Assembly (NCBI GenBank): GCA_020186115.1
Contig: WSYJ01000005.1
Coordinates: 1 to 64,000 of the forward strand
Length of the DNA: 64,000 nucleotides
Reading direction: 5' to 3'
From: Histomonas meleagridis
Taxonomy: Eukaryota; Parabasalia; Tritrichomonadida; Dientamoebidae
The translations under genes and the position numbers were made by a program. The number at the start of each line of letters is the position of its first letter. Within the stretch, counting starts at the first letter, position 1. Positions 9,493-19,672 of this stretch are shown piece after piece. The notes below the pieces were generated by a model. It saw only the letters and a program-made list of their open reading frames with translations. It made no database searches and had not been told where the DNA came from.

Positions 9493-10765
9493 ATGTTTGC
9501 ATTATTGTTCGGTACTGCATTATCCGGATGTGATGTATTCGTTATGGCACCACTTGCCATGTTCGATTCAAATCAAAATCTTCTCGATTCAGGCAAATAC
9601 GATTATTGGTTTGGCCAACTTCAAGGCGCTAATGTCAAAGGTATAATGATTGATGTTTGGTGGGGTATTTGCGAACAATCACAAAAGAATTACAAGTTTT
9701 CAGGCTACAGAACAGTTTTCAATATGATGAAGAACAAGGGTCTTAAAATCATTCCAGTCATGTCATTCCATCGTTGCGGTGGTAACGTTGGTGATACATG
9801 CAATATCCCAATCCCAGACTTTGTTTTCCAAGGTTCAATGCAACCATACTTCATTGATGTTTTCGGTAACAAAGACTCAGAATATATTTCATTTGCTTAC
9901 GATGATATCGAAGTTAATGGTCGTACACCACTCCAAATGTATCATGACTTCATGGTTGCATTTTCGTGATGAGTTCATTGATTTAATCAACGACGGCACA
10001 ATCATCGAGATCGAAGTTGGCGCAGGACCATGCGGCGAAATTCGTTACCCATCATATCAACTTGACAAGTGGACGTATTCAGGCTGCGGCGCATACCAAT
10101 GCTACGATCCAATGATGAAGAGCAAGTTCAAGCAAGCAGCGGCCGCCGCAGGTCATCCAGAATGGGATTCACCACCAACGGACACCGGCGACTACAACGT
10201 TCGTCCAGGGGGGTTCATCATATTGGGCGAACGGCTGGAACATCGAATACGGCAAGTTCTTCAACAAGTGGTATTCCAATTTGTTAGTTGAGCACGGCGC
10301 AAACGTATTAAAAGACGCACGCGAAATCTTTGGCAGCTCTCTCCGCCTCTCGTGTAAAATCTCTGGCATCCACTGGCACTACACTCAAGCTGCCACTGCG
10401 CGGAGCTCACTGCCGGATACTACAACATTTGGGACTACGACGGCTACCAAGTCTTGATCAACATGTTCAAGCAGTACAACATCGAAGTCTGCTTCACGTG
10501 CCTCGAGATGACCGGCGAAGACTACAGCGCAGGAAGCAATCCGCCGGCACTCGTTGCGCAGATCTTACGCGACACGAAGAACGCGGGCCTCAAGTTCGAG
10601 GGAGAAAACGCGCTCGAGAGATACGACTGGGCGGCGTACAACCAAATCAAGTCGTGGGTGCCGCAAGGACTGTCAACCTTCACGTACCTGAGGCTGTGCG
10701 ATAACTTGATGAACAACAACTTTAACGAATTCAAGAACTTCGTCAACCAAATGAACAACGCTTAA
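9493..10765 (+). pseudogene. Beta-amylase (GH14), three frame breaks
   Basis: Reading across three frames gives a complete secreted GH14 protein of about 423 residues; the enzyme releases maltose from starch or glycogen. The leader is MFALLFGTALSGC. The first catalytic Glu lies in CGEIRYPSY and the second in [20 protein letters not shown] is also typical. Breaks: (1) an extra T near 9961-9964 (TTTT here, TTT in the copy at 63514); (2) six G near 10207-10212 where five would keep the frame; (3) a missing C near 10396. Two breaks are homopolymer changes, so sequencing error is as likely as true decay. The 3' half is much richer in G+C than its neighbours, consistent with strong codon bias or transfer. 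Confidence 0.85.
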
Positions 10766-11125
10766 AGTAAATATGGTCTTTAGGCTGAATTTACTATGGA
10801 ATAAATAAATAATAAAATAAAAACAATTTTTTTCTAAAGAATTAATAATAAATAATAAAAGAATTACAATAACTTCATCATACATTTGTGATGAAATCTT
10901 GACTGATCCTATTGAAGTAAACTGGTGAAAAAAAATCGACAGTATCGGTTTCACTTTTTGAACGTGATTCTATCAAAGCCGATCGAAAAGTGCTGCTGGT
11001 TTTCAACGATTTAATTTTGAAACTATTGCGAATTTTCAATTATTTATTTTTTCAAAATTATAAAAAGTGTCATAAAGGAAGTCCTATTTCAATGAACCTT
11101 CTTTTTGACAAAAAGTGGCATTTTA
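10766..11125. other. Intergenic
   Basis: No gene seen. A CAAAAAGTGG motif at 11109-11118 lies just upstream of the next ATG (11126), as at 16501 for the P-type ATPase. Confidence 0.5.
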
Positions 11126-11737
11126 ATGTCTTTTGCTACTTCAAATCATCCACAAACAAATCAGTTAATGTCTGATGTGACTAATTTCAAGAAGCTGTGG
11201 GAAACTAAAGTCAAAAAAAACATTGAAAATCTTAAAAAACATGATTTGGAAGAAAACACCATTAAAGCAATCAAAAATACGATGAACCAATTGGAAAAAT
11301 TAAGCAACCAAATAAAAGGTAAAATTGGTAATAACCAGGAAGCTAAAGCCATATTTGATCCAGTTTTTAATGAGTTTTCTCAACAAAAACCAAATATTTT
11401 ACAACTAATTCAAAAGTTTGAGGATAAAAAAAGAGCTCAAGATGCTGCTGAGGATGCAAAAGCTCTCCAAGCCACCGAGGGTAATGTTGATCAACTTCAA
11501 GTTCAACATGATGCCGAAGATCTCCAATTTATTCATGAACAAACTCAAGACATTGTCGAAGATATGAAGGCTCTTAAGGAAATCACAGAGCAAGTCAACA
11601 ATAAAGTTCAAGCTGATCATGAAGTTGTTGTGAGAATTGATAATAAGATTGAAGAAGCTAAAACCGATATGGTTGAAGGCAATAAAGATTTAGAAAAGGC
11701 TCAAGAAGACCAGAAGAAGACATGCCACATCTGCTAA
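11126..11737 (+). CDS. Syntaxin/SNARE-like protein with C-terminal CHIC
   Basis: A 203-residue, almost entirely helical protein. Residues ~135-195 fit a SNARE motif with the usual RIDxxIEEA...VEGNKDLEKAQEDQKK ending (compare the syntaxin pattern RIExNV...A...L.KA...). The N-terminal half resembles a short helical syntaxin domain. There is no transmembrane segment; the chain ends TCHIC, which could be prenylated (CaaX-like) and/or palmitoylated, as in Ykt6 or syntaxin-11. By my alignment the zero-layer position holds Asp rather than Gln. The start is the ATG at 11126; no ATG lies further upstream in frame. Confidence 0.6.
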   Translation: MSFATSNHPQTNQLMSDVTNFKKLWETKVKKNIENLKKHDLEENTIKAIKNTMNQLEKLSNQIKGKIGNNQEAKAIFDPVFNEFSQQKPNILQLIQKFEDKKRAQDAAEDAKALQATEGNVDQLQVQHDAEDLQFIHEQTQDIVEDMKALKEITEQVNNKVQADHEVVVRIDNKIEEAKTDMVEGNKDLEKAQEDQKKTCHIC

Positions 11738-11978
11738 TTTAGATTCCATCATTAAAGGAATTCTAAACCACTATTTTTTTCCTATTAACTTAATAATGGT
11801 TTCTGTTTTTACTTTGCTTGGAGTTAGTTTCAAAACATTTTTACAAAAATATAATTTGGATGATTGATTTTGTTCTTTAATGACATTTTTTAAAACACAG
11901 AAATTTTTCATATTTGTGAGAAAATAATTTTTTGTTTTTTATGTGCGATAGAGTATTGTCTATCGGCTTTCCTTCCAG

Positions 11979-13367
11979 ATGTCGAGGCAAAGGGTACTTG
12001 ATCGAACTCTATATAATTTCGGAACATTGATTCAACATCATGAACAAGACACAAAGCTCCTACTTGTAAATAACAGAAATGATGAATTAGATATACCAAA
12101 AAATGATAATCTCAGAACATGGGAACGACATCATATCATACCTTGGGGACCTCTTTTTGATTTATTTATAGTTCTTCTTTACATTTTTTTTGCCCTTACA
12201 TATCAAGCTTGTAAAATTCATTTTTTTCTTAATTTCCAATCAATATTCAATGATTATTTTCTTGAGCAAGAAGATGAAACCACATCGTTATACTTCAAGG
12301 CAGAAGTAATTAATAAATCCCAAGAATCATCTCAAAAATTTTTTACATTTGTTGATGATTTTCCATCACAAGATTTAATTTCTGAAGGCTCTCCCTTATT
12401 TTTAGATTTTACGCTAGACGATGACACGAATTTTTCATATATTCTTACATCAGATAATGTTTCAATTGTCGGAGATTTATTCCAAGAATATTTTCCACGA
12501 ACAAACGAAGCCAATCTTGAAATGGAATATCTTCTAACACGAGTTTCTGGAACCACTGAATTTCATACTAACATTGCTTATAGCATCACATTTACACGTG
12601 AACCAGAATTAGGTTTTTTCGACATCAACAGTATCTTTGTTGAAACGAACACATATGAAGAAGGTCAATTGAAGCTTGCGAGTCAGTTGTCTGTTACCAT
12701 TATACCAATTGCGTTACTTATTGCGGACAGCTTTGCGATCATCATGACGATATTACGACTTTTTTCGTTTGCCAAACAAGCGAAAGAATATGCGACAAAG
12801 AATTACATTTCGTTATATCGGGCGTTTTTATGGAAAGTTGATGGCGGTGAATTATTTAATCTTTTATATCAGTTTGTCACTTTTGTATCTGTTTTGTTAT
12901 TTGTTAAATTTGTGGGATATGATTATGGGAAACATGAAAACATTTTACTTCTTTTGTCTTTTGCTGGTTTGTTACATTGCATAGGTCTGTTTAGACATTT
13001 GAGATTAAAAAAGGAAACGTGGTTTGTGTTTAGATTGTTCTCGAAGTCTATCGGGAGAACTTTGATGTTAGTTTTCGGATTTTTGCCATTTTATTTCGGA
13101 TTCGTGTTTATGGGAATCGGATTTTTCGGGCATTTTTCGGAGTTGTTTTTGGGGTTCTTGAGAGGAATGAAAATTATGTTCTCGTTGATGCATACTGACG
13201 TATGTATGGACACCCAAGACCAATTAAATGAGCACGCTGCTGCTTCGGAATGGTTAGTAACGGGATTCGTGATTTCGTGGCTGTTCTTGACTGGTGGAAT
13301 GGTAATTAATGTATTGATTGCTATTGTGGAAGACACAATGGAAGAATTAATTAATGAGGATGAATAA
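11979..13367 (+). CDS. Mucolipin/polycystin-type cation channel (TRPML-like)
   Basis: A 462-residue membrane protein. An N-terminal cytosolic segment leads to S1 at ~56-78 (PWGPLFDLFIVLLYIFF), a ~150-residue lumenal loop (~85-235), then S2-S6 (~238-262, ~298-315, ~322-342, ~362-385, ~425-450) and a short acidic tail. The layout and W..H.IPW start of S1 match TRPML/PKD channels, which release Ca2+ and other cations from endolysosomes. The pore helix MKIMFSLM is followed by HTDVCM where animal TRPML has NGDDMF, so one filter acidic residue is gone. It is shorter than human mucolipins (~580) mainly in the tails. A CTTCCAG directly precedes the ATG. Confidence 0.75.
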   Translation: MSRQRVLDRTLYNFGTLIQHHEQDTKLLLVNNRNDELDIPKNDNLRTWERHHIIPWGPLFDLFIVLLYIFFALTYQACKIHFFLNFQSIFNDYFLEQEDETTSLYFKAEVINKSQESSQKFFTFVDDFPSQDLISEGSPLFLDFTLDDDTNFSYILTSDNVSIVGDLFQEYFPRTNEANLEMEYLLTRVSGTTEFHTNIAYSITFTREPELGFFDINSIFVETNTYEEGQLKLASQLSVTIIPIALLIADSFAIIMTILRLFSFAKQAKEYATKNYISLYRAFLWKVDGGELFNLLYQFVTFVSVLLFVKFVGYDYGKHENILLLLSFAGLLHCIGLFRHLRLKKETWFVFRLFSKSIGRTLMLVFGFLPFYFGFVFMGIGFFGHFSELFLGFLRGMKIMFSLMHTDVCMDTQDQLNEHAAASEWLVTGFVISWLFLTGGMVINVLIAIVEDTMEELINEDE

Positions 13368-14078
13368 ATTGTTGTGTAATAGAATAAATAAATTTGTTGT
13401 TTGTATATTGTATTTAAAAAATGTAATTACATCACTTGTATATCCCAAAAATTGTTGATCATAATTTCATTCAGTACAATTATTGAGAACTTTTTAAATT
13501 ATTTTATTAAGTTGTATTTTTTTATCATGATCTCAATAAAGATTCTTTATATATCAAAGTAAGAAAAAAATTCAATCCCATATTTTTCATATTTTCCTCA
13601 AAATTTTAGTAAAAGAAACAAGATAAAATCTCATTAGAATGAATATATTAAAGAGTATTAAAGCGATACAAAGTACGGTATCAGCCCCATAATTTTAACA
13701 TGGATAAGGAATAAATTAATTCCAAATTCTGTGCTATCTTAGTGGACTTATTTAAAGATATATAAAATATATACAAACTCTCATAAATAGTGATTCAATG
13801 ACTTTCTTGTCTTGTATTATTTGAAACAAATATCATTGGGGAAAAAATCGAAAAATATTAAAAGTAATTCATTTCTCTCAAATGCATTTCTTTTAATGTC
13901 GAAACTTCATCAGAAACAATTATTTTAATAATGTTTTATCAACATTTGTTATGGTCAATGAAAGATATCTAATTATTTAAAATGTTTGACTGCATTTGCA
14001 CAGAATAAAAATAGTTCACAAATGTGATAATTTAGATCTTTATTGAACAATTTTATCTTTAGTTATAGAACGAATTTT
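13368..14078. other. Intergenic between convergent genes
   Basis: About 700 bp of AT-rich DNA between two 3' ends, without a supported gene, RNA or repeat. Confidence 0.5.
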
Positions 14079-16370
14079 TTATACTTTTTGTATTTTTGTA
14101 ATATTTTTCAATCGTAACGAATCCTCTTCATTCATAGATTTGTAACATTCCTGTAACAAACCATAAAATTCATCCATCACATCTCCATATTTATCTACAC
14201 TCATTTTTATTCCTCCCACAGAAACATTTTCAGTATCAATAGCTTCTGCCTTAACGGTCAACGGAATAAGTAAACGTAATAAATTTGCCACTTTTTCGGG
14301 GTCACTTTTCCAATGCTTTATCAAAGAGAAGCAAAGCGGATACATCTTGAAGAACCCTTCCTCATCGAGTACAACGGGAAGTAACCTCGAAGAAATCTCT
14401 GGATCAAGCTTGTTGAAGTATTCTGATGGCTTTCCGATGATATCATAAACTCCAATTCTTTCATTACTTTCAACAGCTCGAATTGAATTAACAATAATTT
14501 CATCACGGATGTCTGGGAAGTATCGAAGGAACGTAATGAACTCGTTGTAGCGGTGTTGGCGAAGATTTAGAATCGAAATCTGTGTTGCAACAAATTTCAA
14601 TAAATCTTCATTAAGACATCGCATTTTAGAAACTATTGACTGATCTTTTTCAACATTATTGAATATAGCAAAGTCAAAGAAATATGAAACTTCAAGAGTT
14701 CCATAGGAATTTGTAAATGACAAAAATGTGCAAATTGATGAGTTGACACCAATTGGAACAGATTCTGTACTAATAAATGTTTTAAGGCTTAAGTCTCTTA
14801 AAGAGCCAATCATTATTTTAGGACCAATGATTGAAATGATTAGATTGTATTCTGTGACACCAAAGAAATCATCAATGTCATAGAATTGTTTGATGATATT
14901 TCCATCATTCATGGAAATTACAACCATGTTTTTGTTATTAGTAAGGCCAATAATTTGATTTGTTTTTGTGCTTGTAAAAATTTTTTCGAATTTCAATTGA
15001 TTTGGAAACTTTTTCAATTCAAATTTATCGTTGAGAACGTTAATACTCTTTTTGCAAGCAATAACAAGAGAAAAAGAATCGCTATTCATTTGACGTGGTT
15101 TAGAAGTTAAAAGATAACTCCTAAGAATGTCTAATTTCTCTCTCATGACTCTGTAAACAAAAAGTGTGTAAATATTATTTTTTGAATCATAGTTAATCAC
15201 GCAAAGGTAGCGACCAAACCACTCGATCCCTTCAATCGAAACCTTGTTGTGTTTTGGAGTAAACAATTTTTGGGAAGATCTACTAAAAATGCTGACTTGA
15301 TTTTCACTTGCAATAGCAAAGAACTTTCCATATGCATCTGAGGCTACAAACTTGATTATTCCTAAAGAATTTATTTCATGCTGTAAAATTGAACAACCAT
15401 TTGTATTTGATCTAAATTCAATAATTTGAGAGGGAGAGTATAAGAGAGAATCTCTAGAAGTACCTCTTTTTATTATAGGATAACACCCTATTCCGCTTTG
15501 AGATACAGTTACAACGAAATCAGATGAAAACGAAGTGGAATAAGAAACGTTCTCTATCGACTTTTTGAATGAGAAAAACCGCATGTAAAATTTGTTCCAA
15601 ACGCAAATTTCGTTTGTACAATTGGCTATAAGAGAGCATCCATCATCAGAGAAAGACAAAGAGTTAAGGTCTTGGATTGTGAAAGAATGATAGTATCCCA
15701 AAGAATCTGTAATTATTATTTCATTTGTTGGTGTGCAAAAAACAACAAATTCACTCTCTTCAGTAGATAAAATAAATTTCGATTTGAAGTCAGCTTTATC
15801 AAAAGAAAATTCTTTTGATAGAACATCTTCTTTTGGCATTTCAACAATAGTTGAATCGGTAAATGAAATGATACATTTTGATTTAGAAGTATTTATACTA
15901 CGGATAGCAACATTTGATATGTTTTCTGAATAAACATTTTTGAAATCTTTTGAAAAAATGAATAATTTTCCTTTGTCATCTCCAATTAATAAATGATTAT
16001 CACAAAAACAAATTGTAACAAACTTTGATTCTTTGTGAACATAAATGTTTGCAAGTTGTAACTTATGATTTTGCTTTACATTCAGTGAAATGATTTTGCC
16101 AAATGTAGTTAAAATCAAAACAATTTCACCATCATTAATCATATGAATAAGCTCTTCCCCATTTTCGAGTTTAGATTGAAAATTCATTGTAACATTTTGT
16201 GATAAACCAGAAGATGTTTGTTCATATGTTGTAATTGAATGTGTTGAAATTACCATGAAAAAATCAGATTTGTGACACTTCTGAACTTCAATAATTTTAT
16301 CTTTGGAAGGATGTGAATATATCGATGATATTTTACCTACAAAAAACATTGATAAAAGGTATAATGACAT
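14079..16370 (-). CDS. RIC1: RIC1-like Rab GEF subunit (WD40 + RIC1 domain)
   Basis: About 763 residues. The N-terminal ~500 are short beta-strand repeats of WD40 propeller type (e.g. ICVWNKF, GVTEYNLIISIIGPKIMIGSL). The C-terminal part contains YNEFITFLRYFPDIRDEIIV and a helical segment matching the RIC1 domain pattern (LRLFP..RE.IIV..ARKT). RIC1 with RGP1 activates Rab6/Ypt6 at the Golgi. The start chosen is the ATG at 16370 (MSLYLLSM), which matches the MYFLSGW start of RIC1; the frame is open a little further upstream but has no ATG, and the ATG at 16381 is out of frame. The gene is divergent from the P-type ATPase, 150 bp away. Another WD40 trafficking protein is possible. Confidence 0.6.
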   Translation of the reverse strand: MSLYLLSMFFVGKISSIYSHPSKDKIIEVQKCHKSDFFMVISTHSITTYEQTSSGLSQNVTMNFQSKLENGEELIHMINDGEIVLILTTFGKIISLNVKQNHKLQLANIYVHKESKFVTICFCDNHLLIGDDKGKLFIFSKDFKNVYSENISNVAIRSINTSKSKCIISFTDSTIVEMPKEDVLSKEFSFDKADFKSKFILSTEESEFVVFCTPTNEIIITDSLGYYHSFTIQDLNSLSFSDDGCSLIANCTNEICVWNKFYMRFFSFKKSIENVSYSTSFSSDFVVTVSQSGIGCYPIIKRGTSRDSLLYSPSQIIEFRSNTNGCSILQHEINSLGIIKFVASDAYGKFFAIASENQVSIFSRSSQKLFTPKHNKVSIEGIEWFGRYLCVINYDSKNNIYTLFVYRVMREKLDILRSYLLTSKPRQMNSDSFSLVIACKKSINVLNDKFELKKFPNQLKFEKIFTSTKTNQIIGLTNNKNMVVISMNDGNIIKQFYDIDDFFGVTEYNLIISIIGPKIMIGSLRDLSLKTFISTESVPIGVNSSICTFLSFTNSYGTLEVSYFFDFAIFNNVEKDQSIVSKMRCLNEDLLKFVATQISILNLRQHRYNEFITFLRYFPDIRDEIIVNSIRAVESNERIGVYDIIGKPSEYFNKLDPEISSRLLPVVLDEEGFFKMYPLCFSLIKHWKSDPEKVANLLRLLIPLTVKAEAIDTENVSVGGIKMSVDKYGDVMDEFYGLLQECYKSMNEEDSLRLKNITKIQKV

Positions 16371-16500
16371 TCCATATTCATTCAAAAATTATTTGCCAAT
16401 GTCAATTTGTTTCAAAAATTAAAATAGTCGGTTAGAATCGTTTCTTTCTCAATTTAGACATGACAAATCGCGCGCTTTTATAAGCCGTTAGAATAACATA

Positions 16501-16509
16501 CCAAAAAGT
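16501..16509 (+). promoter_or_regulatory. CCAAAAAGT motif before start codon
   Basis: CCAAAAAGT lies 11 bp before the ATG at 16521, with a GCCGTTA Myb-like core at 16484-16490. Similar CCAAAAAGTG/CACTTTTTGG motifs occur at 5017, 11109, 19584, 42339 and 57998, in gene-proximal positions. A core-promoter role is inferred from recurrence only. Confidence 0.4.
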
Positions 16510-16520
16510 CAACCAGCAAA

Positions 16521-19199
16521 ATGGATTATGGGAAATACGTAGAAGAACAACTAAGTAAATATGGAAGTCATCCAAAAACAGGACTTCCAAATGAAAGAAT
16601 AAAAGCTAATCGACAAAATTTTGGCAACAATTGCATGAAAATAACAACATCAAAAAATATTTTTCGCTTAATTTTAAGCCAATTCAAGAACACAACTGTG
16701 ATTGGCCTTCTTTGCTCAGCCTTTGTTGCATACTATTCGATTATTAATAATATCAACCCTAAATTTAACTTTGAATATTACGTCGAGCCATTGATTATTT
16801 TAATTTCTCTTATGATAACAGCCTTTATATCAATATACTTTGAGCATAAAAACAGAAATCTTAAAAAAGAAACATTTAAATATTTATCACAAACTTTCAA
16901 AGTTCACCGAAACAATCACATCACAAATGTCAATGGTGAAGATCTTGTTTGTGGAGACATCATTGAGTTAAGTTCTGGCAACCGTGCACCAGCAGGTCTT
17001 TTAATCTTAAATGTCAATTCACCAACTGTTGAATACGAAACTCTTGATGAAAACTCACAGCTTACAACCTCCACCAACCGAGAAGGGGAAATCATTGCAG
17101 GTTCTTCTATTTTGAAAGGAAATCTTCAATGTCTTGTTATCAAAGTTTCCTCAATGAAAGACTTCAAAACAATTTCAGTTCGTTCCACTCCATCTGGGAA
17201 ACGTCTTATTTCACAACTTAATAACTTTAGCAAAATATCATCCATTTTAATCATCGTTTTATGTTTTTTGATTTTCCTTTTAAACGTTCAAAATCCGAAA
17301 GACACAAAAACTCTTTTAATCATATTTCGTCTTTCTCTTGCATTAGCCATTGTTTCTATTCCAGAGAATCTTTCATTATATTTACGTAATTCACAAATTA
17401 TTGCGTCACATGAAATGTCAAAGAACAATACAATAGTTATTGACACGCATTCCATTGATACAATTGGAAATGTATCTGTTCTTTGTTATGATTTATTTTC
17501 AACATTAGCATCTGACATATTAACAGTTAATCAATTTTCAACCATTTCTAATGAACTTGTTGATTTATTTCATGTTGAAAACAAAGGATATCAACTAAAT
17601 GGGAGAATTACACAAAATGATGAAGAATGTACTGATTTAAATTCACGTAAAGCAATTGAAAAATTAATAATATCTTTAATGCTTATCGATCAACCAGGAA
17701 TTATATACAATGAAAATAATTTTGTAATTACTTCATCTAATAAACGAATTCCTTCGTTACAAATATTCGCAAATAAATTAATGCATAAAGTTTTCGATAA
17801 AGATCCAAACATTCAACTTCTAAAAGCTTGGACATCAATAAAACGTAACAAAGAAACCGAAGTAATTGTAAACAATGAAAACAAAATTGTATTTAAATGT
17901 GATAATAATATATATAAAATCGGAAATTATCAGAAAGTTTTAAACAAATGTAAATATTATGTTGATGATGAAACTGGTGAAGAAAAACTAATTTCGAATG
18001 AACTCAGAAAGAAACTTGAATATTTATGCTCAAACATTTGGGCAAAACAATTTATACCAAAAGGAATTTCTTACAAAGAGAATAATAATGGAAATCATGT
18101 ATGGATTTCAGGTATTGCAATATCGAACTTACTTCGAAAGGACGCACTTTCATCAATCGAACTATGTAAGAGTTCCGACATTAAAACAATTTTAATATCG
18201 AATGAAGACGAAGAGATAACTTCAATGTACTCCGAAATGTTACGTTTTCCAAAGGATGATATTATTAATGATAAACAATGGTCTAAAATGAGCAATGAAG
18301 AAAAGAAAAATATTATCAAACAAAAAAATGTTTTTTGCGGATTTTCTTCAGCCGAAAAAATCGAACTTATAAATCATCTTAAAGAAAACAATGAATTCGT
18401 TGGATTCGTTTCAACAAATGTTGATGATATCTCTGCATTAAGATCTTCTGATGTAGGAATTACTTTAAGTAATAGTAACGAATGCATTAGAGGCGTCTCT
18501 TCAATGATACTGAAGAATAACTCGTTGAATTCGATATCAAAGGCTGCAATGTTCTCAAGATCAACAAAATTAACTTCAATCGCTTGTTTAAGATTTATTT
18601 TATCGTGTGGAATCGCACAAATCGTTAATTACTTGATTTATGGAATTATTGGTATTCAATGTAAGTTCTCATCTTCTGTTATACTCGTTTTAAGTTTATT
18701 AACTCTTCCATTTACTCAATGTATCGCTTCAAATGTTTACATGACAAAGAAGAAAACAAAGAACTTTTTGGCAAAAAGTGTCATACGGTTTGTCGTTTCG
18801 GGTATCGTTGGCGGCGTATCGGCTTTTGGGGCAGCCCTGTATTATTATTCATTTGATTCTAACGGTCTCCAAATTCCATATCAATCAATTTTATTCGGCA
18901 AAAGAAATTCAATGAAATCATTGTTTATAGATGACGTCCCAGCAACATTATCTGCTGTAACTTTGTTAGGAGTTTATATTATGAATGCAATTGATGCTGT
19001 TTCGGGTAGTGGATATAAAAGTATTAAATTGGCAGTGTTCATCGTCATCAGCATTTCATTGTTGGCTTGTTTCACATGTGTTAGACAAATAGGAAATGTA
19101 CTTCATTTAGCTTGGCTAGAACCAATGCAATGGTTAACATCATTTGTATTTACTATACCCCTTTTCGTAGTGAATTTCATTTTAAGAATAATATTTTGA
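16521..19199 (+). CDS. P-type ATPase (Ca2+-type) pseudoenzyme
   Basis: An intact 892-residue frame with the domain order of a PMCA/SERCA-type pump: membrane helices ~58-110 and ~237-290, actuator domain ~125-235, P/N region ~300-660, and C-terminal helices ~675-890. Most catalytic motifs are altered. Actuator TGES is TTST (~182-185). M4 PEGLP is PENLS (~281-285). DKTGTLT is DLFSTLA (the Asp, ~324, remains). N-domain KGAPE is KIGNY (~466). Hinge GDGVND is STNVDD (~631-636). A canonical pump cycle (phosphorylation, dephosphorylation by the Glu of TGES, Mg2+ binding by the hinge) should not run. The frame shows no decay over 2.7 kb, so a non-catalytic role is inferred. It is divergent from the RIC1-like gene. 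Confidence 0.8.
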   Translation: MDYGKYVEEQLSKYGSHPKTGLPNERIKANRQNFGNNCMKITTSKNIFRLILSQFKNTTVIGLLCSAFVAYYSIINNINPKFNFEYYVEPLIILISLMITAFISIYFEHKNRNLKKETFKYLSQTFKVHRNNHITNVNGEDLVCGDIIELSSGNRAPAGLLILNVNSPTVEYETLDENSQLTTSTNREGEIIAGSSILKGNLQCLVIKVSSMKDFKTISVRSTPSGKRLISQLNNFSKISSILIIVLCFLIFLLNVQNPKDTKTLLIIFRLSLALAIVSIPENLSLYLRNSQIIASHEMSKNNTIVIDTHSIDTIGNVSVLCYDLFSTLASDILTVNQFSTISNELVDLFHVENKGYQLNGRITQNDEECTDLNSRKAIEKLIISLMLIDQPGIIYNENNFVITSSNKRIPSLQIFANKLMHKVFDKDPNIQLLKAWTSIKRNKETEVIVNNENKIVFKCDNNIYKIGNYQKVLNKCKYYVDDETGEEKLISNELRKKLEYLCSNIWAKQFIPKGISYKENNNGNHVWISGIAISNLLRKDALSSIELCKSSDIKTILISNEDEEITSMYSEMLRFPKDDIINDKQWSKMSNEEKKNIIKQKNVFCGFSSAEKIELINHLKENNEFVGFVSTNVDDISALRSSDVGITLSNSNECIRGVSSMILKNNSLNSISKAAMFSRSTKLTSIACLRFILSCGIAQIVNYLIYGIIGIQCKFSSSVILVLSLLTLPFTQCIASNVYMTKKKTKNFLAKSVIRFVVSGIVGGVSAFGAALYYYSFDSNGLQIPYQSILFGKRNSMKSLFIDDVPATLSAVTLLGVYIMNAIDAVSGSGYKSIKLAVFIVISISLLACFTCVRQIGNVLHLAWLEPMQWLTSFVFTIPLFVVNFILRIIF

Positions 19200-19672
19200 A
19201 TAACAAAATATAAATGTTGTTTATTGGCGCACATGAACATGGACAAAATAAATAAGTTTTTGACTTCGTTCTTTTTCATTGAAATTGAGATTTAAGAAGT
19301 TTCTTTATTTCAAAAATATTCACTTTCTTTTTATTTAATTCATTTTTTTCATTAATGCATTTTGACAAAAAATTCATTTTGAGATTAATCGTTTTGCATT
19401 CCCAAAAAAATTATTTAAACAAAAAATTATTTATATAAATACTTAAATCTATGTTGAAAATATTGATTGGTGATATAAGCAACAAATAATATATGCCACA
19501 TGCATTGCAGAAAAACCCATTGAAAATAATGATTAGTGAACGTTAATCGATATGACTTTTTGAACTTTTTAGCAGATTAAAATCCACTTTTTGATATAAT
19601 TTAGCAGTTATATTTTGACAAATTTGTTCCAACAAAAGTGTGTTGACTGGCATTTTTATAAAACACACACAA
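19200..19672. other. Intergenic
   Basis: AT-rich. A CCACTTTTTG motif sits at 19584-19593 and TTTAGCAG occurs twice (near 19568 and 19601), upstream of the DUF3447 gene. Nothing else is supported. Confidence 0.5.
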
